Shown here one piece after another: positions 1 to 11,200 of a DNA stretch of 64,000 nucleotides. The notes beneath the pieces were generated by a model. It saw only the letters and a list, made by a program, of their open reading frames with translations. It searched no databases and was not told the DNA's origin. Source of the DNA: Phytomonas francai (taxonomy: Eukaryota; Euglenozoa; Kinetoplastea; Trypanosomatida; Trypanosomatidae); contig MJCC01000002.1 in assembly GCA_001766655.1 (NCBI GenBank), positions 1,262,494 to 1,326,493 of the forward strand, read 5' to 3'. Position 1 is the first letter of the stretch. Every line of letters starts with the position of its first letter. The translations under genes were made by a program, and so were the position numbers.

Positions 1-19
1 CGCGCTGATCCTTGTCGAG

Positions 20-21
<2 letters not shown>

Positions 22-54
<33 letters not shown>

Positions 55-105
55 CTCTCTCTCTCTCTCGCTCTCTCTCTCTCTCTCGCTCTCTCTCTCT
101 CTCTT
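22..105. repeat. (CT)n microsatellite with CG interruptions
   Basis: The top strand is almost pure CT dinucleotides for about 85 bases, broken at intervals by CG steps. It lies about 60 bases beyond the stop codon of the leftmost gene. On the transcribed minus strand it reads as GA repeat, so it would not serve as a pyrimidine tract for minus-strand trans-splicing. On the plus strand it would be a very long pyrimidine tract. Confidence 0.95.
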
Positions 106-162
106 TTAGTCTATGTACCCCACCGCGCGCACCTTAGTACGAGTTCGGATGATAATACACCC

Positions 163-1854
163 TTAAGCACCGAAAAAAAGTGGAGAAGGTCTGTTCTCAA
201 ACGTGCAATTCGATGCACAGGAGCCGCCTATTGCACCAGGCCCCGCGTTCGATGGACCGCCCCCCCCGCTCCACTGCGCAGGACCCCCCTCCTCAGACGA
301 CAACTGCTGCTTCGCCGACTGCATCACAATGCTCACCACGCGACGTAGGTGCTCCAAACCCTCCTCGCTGTTGTCCTCGAGCCGATCCAAACTACTGCCG
401 AGGTGGGAACTTCGATCGGCCGCCCTCGTGCTGGCCAGGGCCTGGCTGACAGAGGAGCTCACGAAGTTTAGCGACGACTCGATCGACTCGCGAATGGCCC
501 ACTCGAGGGAATAGCCGTTGGCGCTCGCGTTGGACTCCGGGTGGAGGCTCTGGACAACGCCGCCGTCGTTGCCGAGATCGGAGCCGGAGGCGGGAACCAT
601 GGGCGATGAAAAAAGCGTATTGAGAAAATTACGAACATTCGCCTGCTTTTGGGCCGCAACTCGCGTGAGCCATGGCTCTTCGACGGATTTGTTAAATCCC
701 AAAACCTCTGGCGACGTAGGCACCGTGGAGGACTTCTCGTTGTTAGTGTCGCCAAGTGTTTCGGGTGCGCTTGAGTTATGAAACCCATGAAATCCTGGTG
801 CGGTGTTGGGAAAAAGGGCATCGGTATCATTCCTTTTATACGTTAAGAACGTCAAAGACGCTGACGGATCCTCTTCTAAGGCAGAAATCCCCCCCACGAC
901 TCCCTCCCCGGCCCCGGCCGGCGTGTGCAGCGTCGTCGGCGAATCCGGCAAAAGTGGCTGGGGCAGCGCCGTATGAAGCGTTGTCTGGGGGGCGGAAGGG
1001 TCGCCTACCGTGGGGATCCCCGCGGCGGCTGCCGCTTCGGCATTCCGGATCGGACTAGTGGAGATCGGGCATGGCGGCGCCGGCGCGCATGTCGCCGCGG
1101 TATCCTCATCGGCTAGGTTAACTTTTGAAAACAGCTTGAGCCTTTCCGAGGACGAGGCCTCCGCCATACGCGGCGCGGTCGTACCAAAAAGGGATGAAAC
1201 CGCTGCTGAATCCCCACGACGGCCAAGTAACGAGGACATCGCTAAGGGCAGCTCCCCCCAGAGCGGCTTTGGTCCAGCGAAGTTGGAATCAATAGACAGC
1301 GGCGCCATCGGGTGACTGCAAATCGTTTTCGTGGCTTTAGGGATGGAAACCGATCCAAGGTCACCCCACATCCCGCCGCCCATCGCCAGCGATGCCGAAG
1401 TTTCGCCGATGGGAAAAGGAAAGGGAGACGACACCTTTTTGTTCGATGCGACAGGGATGCTCGCGTCAATAGGCAGCGCCGGCCGCATCGAGGTTGCGTT
1501 TGCATCCCCGCCGACCTCCCCTAGCGCTGCCGGTGGAAGAGGGGCCTTCCTGGCGGGCTCCTGCGACGACGCGGAAGAGTTGGCGGTGCGGTAAACCCTA
1601 TTAAGAAAGCCCATATAAGAGCTGGACGGCTGTTCTGGGGGTGCCGCGGGGACAGAAGTATTGACAACTACGTCAGGTGACGTGTTCACAGGCAGTACCA
1701 CACGTGCCTGAACAGCCTGACTATAGCTAAGGGCGGGCATCCAATCTGGGTTGGATGCGGCGGCGTGGAGCCTCGAAAATTTTGGGTTGGCATCAACATC
1801 ATCACCGACTGGAAGTGGATAATTTGAGCCAAATGGCTTTCTACACATGGCCAT
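163..1854 (-). CDS. Hypothetical Ser/Pro/Ala-rich protein (563 aa)
   Basis: I do not recognise this protein. It is 563 residues, rich in Ser, Pro, Ala and Gly across most of its length, and looks largely disordered. The one stretch that looks folded is about residues 400-520, with likely amphipathic helices around the LEWAIRESIESSLNF segment and an ELEHLRR-like segment just after it. The end is Gly-rich and finishes SPLFFGA. No signal peptide, membrane span or catalytic motif is visible. The start is an ATG; a second in-frame ATG follows two codons later (MAM), so the true start could be either. The reading frame is long, and GC at third positions looks higher than in flanking DNA, which supports coding. 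It is the last gene of the leftward array in this window. Confidence 0.75.
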   Translation of the reverse strand: MAMCRKPFGSNYPLPVGDDVDANPKFSRLHAAASNPDWMPALSYSQAVQARVVLPVNTSPDVVVNTSVPAAPPEQPSSSYMGFLNRVYRTANSSASSQEPARKAPLPPAALGEVGGDANATSMRPALPIDASIPVASNKKVSSPFPFPIGETSASLAMGGGMWGDLGSVSIPKATKTICSHPMAPLSIDSNFAGPKPLWGELPLAMSSLLGRRGDSAAVSSLFGTTAPRMAEASSSERLKLFSKVNLADEDTAATCAPAPPCPISTSPIRNAEAAAAAGIPTVGDPSAPQTTLHTALPQPLLPDSPTTLHTPAGAGEGVVGGISALEEDPSASLTFLTYKRNDTDALFPNTAPGFHGFHNSSAPETLGDTNNEKSSTVPTSPEVLGFNKSVEEPWLTRVAAQKQANVRNFLNTLFSSPMVPASGSDLGNDGGVVQSLHPESNASANGYSLEWAIRESIESSLNFVSSSVSQALASTRAADRSSHLGSSLDRLEDNSEEGLEHLRRVVSIVMQSAKQQLSSEEGGPAQWSGGGGPSNAGPGAIGGSCASNCTFENRPSPLFFGA

Positions 1855-2656
1855 CTGGAAAATAATAGCTCCCCTTTGTTCAATAAATTTTACCTATATA
1901 ACTATAGGTATGTAAACGAATTTTTGTTTAAGTCTCAAAAGTTGGTATACAGAACACGTGACTTCGAAATATAAGAATGAAATAAACCTCCTTACTTAAG
2001 AAAAAGAACTTTATATTTAGAAGCAAATATTTTGAATATAACACTGTTTTGAGTAAATGAAAAAATGGTCAAAATCTGTATGAAATCAATCCCTATATGA
2101 GGATCTGTCGGTAAAGATAGACTAGCCAAGACATGAGAATGAAAAAAGCAAATATTATTCACATTAGTGTTGCATGCTAGAACAAAAACCATGTGCATAC
2201 TTCCAAAGACACGTACCCTAACCCCAATTGTTAATTCGGAAAAGAGTATATCTCAAAGAGGGATCCTTTGAAATTGAAATATGCTATCAATTGACAAATT
2301 CGCACATTGTCCTCAGGAAAGATATTGCTATCCTCCCTGCCCTTGCATTCTGCATCAACAGCAATACATATATCAAGGCTATGACACAGTATCGCTTCTT
2401 TATGGTTACTGTGTACAATATAATTTGGCATTTATTCCATTCCATTACAAAAAAAAGGAAAAAATAGGTGAGGGCCCTATCAATAAATCGTTCTTCCCCT
2501 CCTTCTACGATCAGTCTCTCAAATAAAATCCTACAAACTTGTATGACTATACCAAACCAATATATACAAGAAGAAATGCAACTTTTAAAAAAATCTTGAG
2601 ACTGATTTTTTTTTTCAGAAGAGAACAAAACATGCAAAAAAAGAGAGAGCTTCGAA
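1855..2656. other. Intergenic region, no gene seen
   Basis: This AT-rich 0.8 kb stretch lies between the stop of the GPI2 gene and the start of the leftmost gene. Frames up to 137 codons occur here but are overlapping, low-complexity and without homology that I recognise. It should hold the GPI2 3' UTR and the 5' UTR of the next gene. A perfect 7-bp inverted repeat with a 4-base loop lies at 1893-1910. Confidence 0.7.
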
Positions 2657-4555
2657 TTAGGACAAAAGACCATAATTTGCCCATTCCGCCGCCGCTGCAC
2701 TATTAGTTGGTTTCGCCTCGTCCCACGGCCCGTTGATTTGGTTTTTCATACTGCTGTGCAAGGCAACGAACCACCAGGGGATTACAAAAGATATCATTAG
2801 AATGCATGTAACGTAGAGTATTACTAATACAGGAATCGTCAATAAGCAACCTGTATCGATTCCAAATAAAAGAAATGTAAGGGCAACATGTGCGGTAAAA
2901 GAAGTACGCCTCAGAAAATGTCGTACTATAGGGCTCAAAGAAAAACAAAACGACCCAAACGCAATCAGCGCCCCGCTATCAAGAGGGTTCGGAATACGTG
3001 AAGCCATCATGATCACACCAAACGAAGCGGCATTGACTGAGAGATTTGGCGAAAAACGAGTTGTATATGCATTTAGGTAGCTATAATCTGCCGTCAACAC
3101 GTGTAAAGACATGGAAAAGATGCTGAGAGCCACAATAGTGTCATTGGAGTAGCTTGCAGTTAAGGTGCTCAAGATAGGGGTTAATAACACCATCAGCGTC
3201 CCGACGCCAATTGTTTTACGAAAAAAACCAAAGGCGCTTTCTATGTAGAGGAATCTGGGCTCCATAAGTTCGTTCTCATTATGAAAGGAGGGGCTGCCGT
3301 TGTGGCTCGTGTTCGCGGCAAGCCCGCGCTTCGGTTTCATCCTGCGGTGTATCAACCCATTAAAGACGTTATTGGATCTAGGGCTAGATCGACTTAAATC
3401 ATTATGGTGCATGCCCACGCTCGTGTCCTTTTTCTCGCGGCTAGGGCTCGAGGCTTGAAATATCGGTGACAGATGAATGGGCGCATAATCCTGCGTGCTC
3501 GTGTACTCGGACTTCATCGCTTGAAGCTGCAAATACATAACAAAGGTCATAATGAATACAGCTAGGTCCACATAGAGAATTGTGTAATGGTTCACTTTCT
3601 GATCCAACAGCATCGAAAAGGCGCATGCAAATAAGATAACAATTGAGATTTGCTGTGTAATTGCAAAGGTATTCTTGACGACCTCAGTATATTCGTAGGT
3701 CTTGAGGTGCTCATTTGTGCGAAGATTCACGAGGAACTGTTCGATGTCGACATAATTGTCATCGAAAGGTTGCCTTTCGTATAAAATTTTTTGCCATTTA
3801 GGCTTGGTCGAGTCATCTCTTGGGTGCACAATAAAATTGCTTTTGATACCACTCATTCGCCTCATGGCCCCATTAAACTCCAAGGTCTTGCACTGCACCA
3901 TTTCATCGCTTTTAGTGACATGTTTGCAACCGCAGTAGCTATTTGTGTAGGCTAAGATACCATTACTGTACCCATTTTTATCTTCTGATGGAGGAAGTAC
4001 TGGATTTAGTATATTACGCCTTTGGTTTTTATGTTTACCAGCTTCACTGAGCTCTATTGATTGTAAGACATTTACAATTGGAATATCACACAAATTATCC
4101 CGAAATTCAGAACTACAGCTTTGTGCTTTAGATGCCTCGCCGTTGCTTTCCTCCCGGTTATCTTCACCAAAAATATTTTCGACAGCATATTGACTTGTGT
4201 GTTCGCTACTTAAAGAAGTATCAGCAGACACTTGTGTGTGGATCTGCATTTGACAATCTTTTTCTTCAGCTTCAGGCGTATCACTGGAGTTACTGATGCT
4301 GTGTTGAAGACAGCTTAATAAGGTCGAATATTTGGTCTTCTCCTCTAGGCTAGTGTTCTCAAAAGTTGTTGAAAAGCCCTCTGTGTTTTTTAGAGTAGCA
4401 TTTTTGTCACTCTTATCCACAGGCACGACTTCAGACGTGGAAACGCATTTCAGAGCTTCGGAGCGCCATTGGCCCTCGCAGACCTTTTCGTGGGACGCCG
4501 ACAAGTGCGACGAAGTAGCTTTATTCAATCCATCAAATTTGCAGTCACGACCCAT
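2657..4555 (-). CDS. GPI2: GPI2/PIG-C subunit of the GPI-GlcNAc transferase
   Basis: This is a subunit of the phosphatidylinositol N-acetylglucosaminyltransferase complex, which performs the first step of GPI-anchor synthesis on the cytosolic face of the ER. From residue about 252 the protein carries the family signature (KPKWQKILYERQPFDDNYVD), followed by several hydrophobic spans. The family is usually about 280-300 residues; this protein is 632 if read from the ATG at 4555. The first 250 residues are Ser/Thr/Glu-rich, polar and unlike PIG-C. A second addition of about 90 polar residues lies between the second and third hydrophobic spans. The open frame extends about 20 codons further upstream but has no ATG there. 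An ATG five bases upstream, at 4560, is out of frame. An alternative internal start at the MRRMSGIKSN segment would give a family-sized protein, but I see no splice-acceptor signal just before it. Confidence 0.9.
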   Translation of the reverse strand: MGRDCKFDGLNKATSSHLSASHEKVCEGQWRSEALKCVSTSEVVPVDKSDKNATLKNTEGFSTTFENTSLEEKTKYSTLLSCLQHSISNSSDTPEAEEKDCQMQIHTQVSADTSLSSEHTSQYAVENIFGEDNREESNGEASKAQSCSSEFRDNLCDIPIVNVLQSIELSEAGKHKNQRRNILNPVLPPSEDKNGYSNGILAYTNSYCGCKHVTKSDEMVQCKTLEFNGAMRRMSGIKSNFIVHPRDDSTKPKWQKILYERQPFDDNYVDIEQFLVNLRTNEHLKTYEYTEVVKNTFAITQQISIVILFACAFSMLLDQKVNHYTILYVDLAVFIMTFVMYLQLQAMKSEYTSTQDYAPIHLSPIFQASSPSREKKDTSVGMHHNDLSRSSPRSNNVFNGLIHRRMKPKRGLAANTSHNGSPSFHNENELMEPRFLYIESAFGFFRKTIGVGTLMVLLTPILSTLTASYSNDTIVALSIFSMSLHVLTADYSYLNAYTTRFSPNLSVNAASFGVIMMASRIPNPLDSGALIAFGSFCFSLSPIVRHFLRRTSFTAHVALTFLLFGIDTGCLLTIPVLVILYVTCILMISFVIPWWFVALHSSMKNQINGPWDEAKPTNSAAAAEWANYGLLS

Positions 4556-4560
4556 TCCAT
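4525..4560 (-). other. Short upstream reading frame overlapping the GPI2 start
   Basis: An 11-codon frame (MEWVVTANLMD, then TGA) begins five bases upstream of the first in-frame GPI2 ATG and overlaps it. Any mRNA capped upstream of 4560 would present this out-of-frame ATG first. It may dampen translation or be skipped by leaky scanning. It could also mean the true GPI2 start lies further in. Confidence 0.5.
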
Positions 4561-4600
4561 CTTGGGTTAAATAAGATGAATTAACTGCTTCAGTGCTGTG

Positions 4601-4626
4601 CTTGGTTGAAAACAAACAAGCAAAAA
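4601..4626 (-). promoter_or_regulatory. Candidate spliced-leader acceptor for GPI2
   Basis: On the minus strand a T-rich pyrimidine tract (ATTTTTGCTTGTTTGTTTTC) is followed by CCAAG, whose AG falls at 4601-4602. Further AGs follow within 40 bases. Use of any of them leaves the upstream ATG at 4560 in the transcript. Confidence 0.4.
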
Positions 4627-5252
4627 TAAATGTGAATCTTTCAAAACAAACTTATCAAAAATACCATAAGAAATAATACTGAAGCAGTACTATTAGGACC
4701 AAGGAATCTTTTGTGAAGCATTTTTTTTGTTCTTAAATCTTCGTAAGAAACAATTACAATTACATATGAATAAGTATTATTATCCAGAACCGCTTTGTCA
4801 TATTTGTTCAGCTGATAGTTCCCAAAAATTACTAGTGCAAGTTCTTTTGAATACATACTTCCCGTTTTATTACCGATATATATATTTGAAATGTGCATAA
4901 GTTGATATTAAAACTGGAAAACAGGGTGTCCAAGGCGTCAATTGTATAGAAGAGAGACTAAAGAGGGGGATTACTATGAAATCAAAAGTACCACCTGAAA
5001 CACACCCCGCCAGAAGCTACTACTATTATTTATTAAACATTAAAAATTAGATTAATGAAATGAGAAAAAAGCGAAAGAATATTAACTAATGGAAAATCTC
5101 CATGATTGACATGTATAGAAGACGACTCAAGGATAGAGTCTTCATCTAACAACAAAACAATGAAAAGTTCGCGTTCACAGTTTGCTTCTACACCCCCCAT
5201 GCCTACATGCACAGATACGCTACATACTAGCCGAGAGTCGAGCTGATACATA
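4603..5252. other. Intergenic region, no gene seen
   Basis: This AT-rich stretch follows the BEACH gene on the minus strand and should contain its 3' UTR. Only short frames without recognisable content occur. I see no tRNA-like element and no repeat of note. Confidence 0.65.
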
Positions 5253-8200
5253 TTATACCAACACGGCCGATTTCGGAGCACAAGTACGAACCAAAATTAC
5301 AGTACCTTTTATGTCTCCTAGCATCACTACTTGCGGATTCTTTGGATGACACGCGATGGTCGATGCGGTTGTCAAAGAAGGCAGAGAAACCGTACGTAAT
5401 GTCTTCATGAAGAATGAATGTACGTAGAGAATGGCTGTTGTGTTAATTGCCGATCCCTCTCCTGAAAGATTTGTACGATGTGCAACAGTAGCCGCCATAT
5501 TGTTGAAAGGGACGCAATGCATCAAGAGGTACTGCTCCGAGGTTGTGGTCCAGCACATCAGGCGGCCCGGGGTTGAAAAAGAACGCAGCACGGTCCCGTT
5601 AAGACTGATTTGATGGACAATATGGTCTATTCTGGAATAAAAAAGTATATTGGGGACGTAGCAACTGGATTGAACGAGAATACAGTGAATCGGGTGTTGC
5701 CGTGGATGTCGAAGGGTACGCTCCAGACTAGCCGTACTCAGTGAATGCAGCATCAACACCCCATCCATGGATGCTGTCGCAACAACATCCAGTGTGGAGC
5801 TCAAATGCACCGCTGTTGGCAAATCCTCGTGTCGATATATGGTAAAAAGCGGTTGCACTTCAAGCTTCCGCTGTCCTCTAGGTAAATGGCAAGTCCACAC
5901 GACAAATGTCGTATCCTCAGATCCGGAGACAAGGTAGTGGCTGTCGCCACTTACCGCAAGACGAATTACACGCCCACGGTGTGCGCGAAGGTAAATATCC
6001 TCGATTTCCTGGGATAGATGACGAATAGTGACGGAATGGTCGAACAAGCCGCCTAGCGCAATGAAGGATTCGCTATCAAAGGAGAGTAATACAACGTTTC
6101 CCGAGGTACAAGGCCCATCCCCCATTCCCATCTCTTCAGGAATGAGACTAAGTGGGGCTGCCGTTGTGCGGAACTCTGAACCTTCGCTAATGTCAAAACT
6201 AAACCTCTCCTCCTCATTGCCCCGCTGTGATGACAAGAAAGATGAGTTATGTGCGGAAACCTCTAGCCTGTCATCCGCCTCACTGCGCGACATAGAATCA
6301 GATGTTGAAGACAAACATGGGTCAACCTTATCTTTACCAACTCCTAACGCCATGTTTGGAAAATCCTTTGTAGCTACAGACGAGGCAACCGATGAGAGCG
6401 TGTGGTGGCTTCCAGGTGCCAATCGCTGAGGGTTTTCCAGTGGAGCGGAATGTTTGAGAGGGGAAATTACCAGTTTTACCGTGATAGCCTCACCTCTTCG
6501 GTTTATCACGATGGCATTTCCAGAGATACTAAATGAAACTAACGCTATGCGCTTCGGAGACTCCAAATGTAGCGATACCATCTTGAGACCAACCTGACTG
6601 ACAAGGGGATCGAGAAGCTCCCGTGACTGCCGCGGAGGATGATGACTTCGTTGGAACAACTGTATCGGTGTCTGGCCAATATTGTCTAGTATATCCAGCA
6701 GTTGATGCTGATCGACTACACTACTGTAACTGGAACCCAGATCCTCATACGAATGCCATCTGAACACGTTGAGAGCTTTAATCGCTTCCTTACCCCGCTG
6801 CTGTACACCAAAGATTAAGTCGATCCAATGGTGAAGCATCGAGGAAACGTAATCACATTCCAGGGCCTCCCGCATATGATAAATGAAATCGTGAGGTGAG
6901 CCGTGCGCCCACGGTGGGAGCAGAAGGTTGTCCACCATCTCTTTGTTCTGCTTTCTGCCAAAAAGGACATCATTTGAGTTTACACAAAGCTCCGGTAGGT
7001 AAAAAAGCTCTGGGATAAGTTCGCGAGTGTCTTGCATGTTATCCATGACACCATTAAATGTTGCCGACATCATGTGAAACATACGGTCTGGTTGATCAAA
7101 CTGGCCACCTTGAAGCAGGATATGCAGCGTTGTGAAGGGTTCCAATCGCATGAGGTAGTAGAGCACCACAGCAGGGGAGCTGTAGTGAGTAAAATAATGT
7201 GACGGTATATCACCCATTGTCTTCGTTTCCTCGTAGAGTCGCTTGATACGCTCGCAGCGTTTGTCGCCTCCGCACGCACCGATGGGCTTTGAAAGATCGC
7301 GAAAAGTTCCCGGATTTCTTAAGTCAAGTGTTTCGCTTGTGTAATCAGCAAGGATCCATGGGAAAACTGGGTATTGTGCCATGTCGTTTACCGACCGTCC
7401 CGCGAGAAAGTTGAGCCACATTAAGTAGTCGAAATTTGACATTTCACGACTTCGCCAACGATCCTGAGACCACGCAAGAAGCGGCTCTTTAAGAGGATTC
7501 TCTTGGAAAACATAGAAGCTACGATTTGACAGCACTCGGCGCGGGTCACGGAGACGACGGCCCGCAACTATCTTTTGGACGATTTCTCTCAACGCAAGTC
7601 GCATCGTAGCAGTATCAGAAAAGTTCAAAAAGAAACTGCGACGATTGTGCAGCCATATTTCCATGGCTGTGCGCTTCATGCGAAAGCGACGTCCTGGAGC
7701 AATCTGGGCGATCATAGGAATGCTGAAGCCAAAACTTTGGGGTCGCATAAGAAAAGGCTGTGCCCCTGATGAGATATTCGGATTGTAAGACACGTTTTCA
7801 TCATCGATAATGACATTTATCGTCATACCACGGATAACGAACATCGCACTCCAGCAATGCATCATATACAACACTTCGCAGGGGAGAGACAAGACTATTC
7901 GGGGAAGACTCAAGTCCGCCGCATTGCTAAGCTCATCCTCAAGGGCCCCATTGCCGAAGGTAGTGGCTGCGGAACTCATTTGAGAGTAATATGTGGAACT
8001 ATATATCTTGTTGGGCCAGAAACCGTCCTGTCCAATTTCGAAATTCATCTCTCCATCTGCGCCCAGTTTCCCCTTGTCATCCTCTGTAAGACCCTGCTCC
8101 CACACAGATTCTTTGGCGTCGCGTAGGCAAAGCCGAGTACGAGCGAGTCTCTCCTCATCCCCATCAACAGGCAGTCCAGACGATGGTGACTGACTTTTAT

Positions 8201-11200
8201 TGCAACTTAGCTCGCTCACTACCCGATGGCTCGTGCCGCCCTTGTCAAAAACAACCTTGCAGCGCATCAATGGCTGTTGTTCCACTAACGATAACCTCAC
8301 ATACCTAGTGGCGCCAGACTGGCTCTCCAATTCTGGGCTCCATATGGTGTTCTTAATGTGTTCCATGAAACGTACCATCACCACCGTGAGGGAGGCGGAG
8401 GCCGCCGCCTGCAACGCCTCCGTAGCGCTCGGATTGCCTATTGACGTAAGACACGAATCGGAGGCCTTGGACACGCCAGCCTTGAAAAGGCCCTCGATGG
8501 ACTCCAGCACGACCCTCTGTGTCACTTCAATCCTGGAGACCATCTCCCGAAATCGAGAAATAGCGTGTTGGTGTTCCATGTGAATTCCACTTGCGACAGC
8601 TTTTGCCTCATTGCGATTCCTCTCCATCGCTAGCATACATCGCTTTAAAAAAACAGTGTAGTCGACGTGAGAGGTCATTTCGAGAAATTCATCGATTAGA
8701 GAAACCGGATGGCGTCTTGAGCAATCACACAACCAGTTATACGTTTTCAGAGTGTTACCATGGTATCTAGTCTCCTCTGAAGCGTGCAGGTTCAAAGCTT
8801 TACCGCCTTGAAAAGCGAACACTAACATTTTCCCGAAATAACTCTTAAAAATACAAAAAAGACGCTTAAATCTGTTAATTAGCTCAACGTTAGCATCGGA
8901 GTATTTCATTGTGCTATCAAGACCGGAAACGTGCAGTCGCCGAAGAATCAAATTGTGAACAAAATACAGGATAGACATGGTGATGGTCAATGGTGAGTGA
9001 TTCCTGTGTTTAACAACGGTTTTGGGTTTGATAAGAGAAAGCAAACCGCTAGGCACCATCGCCATAAGGCTTGTGTAGCGATCCAGAAGCTGAAGCAAGG
9101 CCTCGATGTTATCTACTGAGTGCAACATCATGCTGCTTGCCACACGGATCAGTCGTTCAAATATGCGCAGAAACCCCCCCCTGCGGCACCTGGAATCATG
9201 AGAGTGTGCAGGCTCTACAGAGCCCACCGCCGGGTGATGACAACCGCCGTTCAATATCGATTCGTTAGTGGTAAGGAGGTATGCAACTTTCAGGGCCAAG
9301 CTCATGTGGAGCCAGCGACCATCCGGAGACGAGAGGAGATCGTGCCTCCCCTCATGAGATGCAAAGTGTGTTTCCCCAACGTACCTCACCGCTTCCTCAT
9401 CCAAATTGACGGGTGGGCGCAACGTCGGCGAGTTGCTCGAAGAGAACGTCGTGTCGGAATATTCGACAGAGGGCACAGCGTCTTCGTTCAAGACAATGAC
9501 TAACTCATTCCATTCGACGTACCGAGGGTTACTAATGGTTCTCAGAGGTAAACTTGGGTAGGGCGCAGACTGTGACATGGCAGCATTGCCAGAAGAAGAG
9601 CGGCAACTCGCTGAGTAGAAAAGCACATTCTCCACTGTATATACAAAGGTGGTCAGGTTTGTAAGCATTACATTCGTATTTGGCAACGTAAACATGTTTG
9701 AATTAGCCTTTGTACTCGTGAGAAGCCCCATCCTCAGGCAGTCAGCTACACCACACAAGACATGGTTCAACAAAACGTGCAGACCCTGATCTTGAAGATA
9801 GGTTACTATCAGCTCCTGTTCTGAAGCGGCATAGTTGACGTTCATCAACGCCTGAGACAAGGTGAAGAAGAGAATAAAGGAGCATAACAAATGAAATCCG
9901 TCATTCGGTGTAGAGTTACCAGATGTTGCCGAGATCTGTGAAGATAATAAGCCTTGTGAGTTGTGTTTGTCGATTTCCTGGGATGAATCCAGCGGATTCA
10001 CGTCAACGGCTGAACATTTTCCTTCAGTTTTATAGATATTTGTTATCATGACATGCCAACCTTGTATAGAAATTAGCCTTTGCCATGCCTTTGGATCATT
10101 TTTGAGACAAGCCACCAGATCCTTGAGTACGCACAACTTCAAGGAGGAATCATGGGATCGTTGAATTAGCAAGAGTATAAGCTCCAAAACAGCAGGAATT
10201 TCAATCGTTCCTGTGCCGGAGAGAGGTGTATAGACTAGGGGAACTGAATTCAGAACCACAAAATCGCCAAAGAGTGTGCTACGAAGGGCTAGATACAACG
10301 CAATATCGGTGGGGTGAAGACACAAGTACTCTTTCAACCATGCAAAAGAGATGTCTTGCGGTGTGTGGACGGCATCCTTCGTGATAAAAAGTGATGGGTT
10401 CATATATTTCTGTGTATACTTTGAACGGCTAACGAGTAAAATAATCAGCAGGAGTATCTCACGCTGTGCAGCGGCAGGAACAGTTGGGCACCGTAAGAAT
10501 GGTAACAGAACTGCAAGATAGTCCTCGCGACCCAGAAACTGGCATAACAAAGGATTGCATGTGAAAAGGAGGACGCGAATACGACGCAGAGCATGTGCGA
10601 GCTCGTCTTCTGGAAGCTGTTGGTGGTTGTGATAAAGGATAGAAGTGAGGTGCAATATGGGAACCGCGTCGGCCATAGTGATAGGGTCTACCGTCAAAGC
10701 CTCGAAGAAACGAAGCAGTTCCCCGCGCAGACTCTTTCCGTCAGGTGAAGACACCTCTGTAGCAAATGATGAATTTTGTCTGTCATTCGCATACCCCTCG
10801 TTGTGCGCGCTGGGGTATACGGGAGCATGCGTATAATGCAATATAGCGAATTTAATCTCTGACACAACAAACATCTGTGCACCAAGCGCCCGAATTCGTG
10901 AGCGGACCTCATCGTCCATGGAAACAGCAATCCGTTGGCAGTTAATCCAAATCAACTGAGTCGTGTATGGGCAGGCGTGAAGCATATTGCTGGAGAGGAA
11001 AAAAGCCGTATAGGCAGCTTCAAAAAGCACATCTGAGAACAGAAGTTGCTCGATGCAAAATGAAAGAATTTGCTCGGGTATGGACATCTCTACTGCGGGC
11101 CCCAGCTTCTGCAGAACATTTGCTATGAAGAGGAACAACCCCGATTCAGTCATACCAACGCGCACAACATCATCATGTGTTAAAACGTGTAAGAGCTGAA

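Noticed and set aside
2231..2700. Overlapping frames up to 137 codons between GPI2 and the leftmost gene
   Set aside because: Low-complexity AT-rich translations on both strands, mutually overlapping, with no domain; they fall in the expected 3' UTR.
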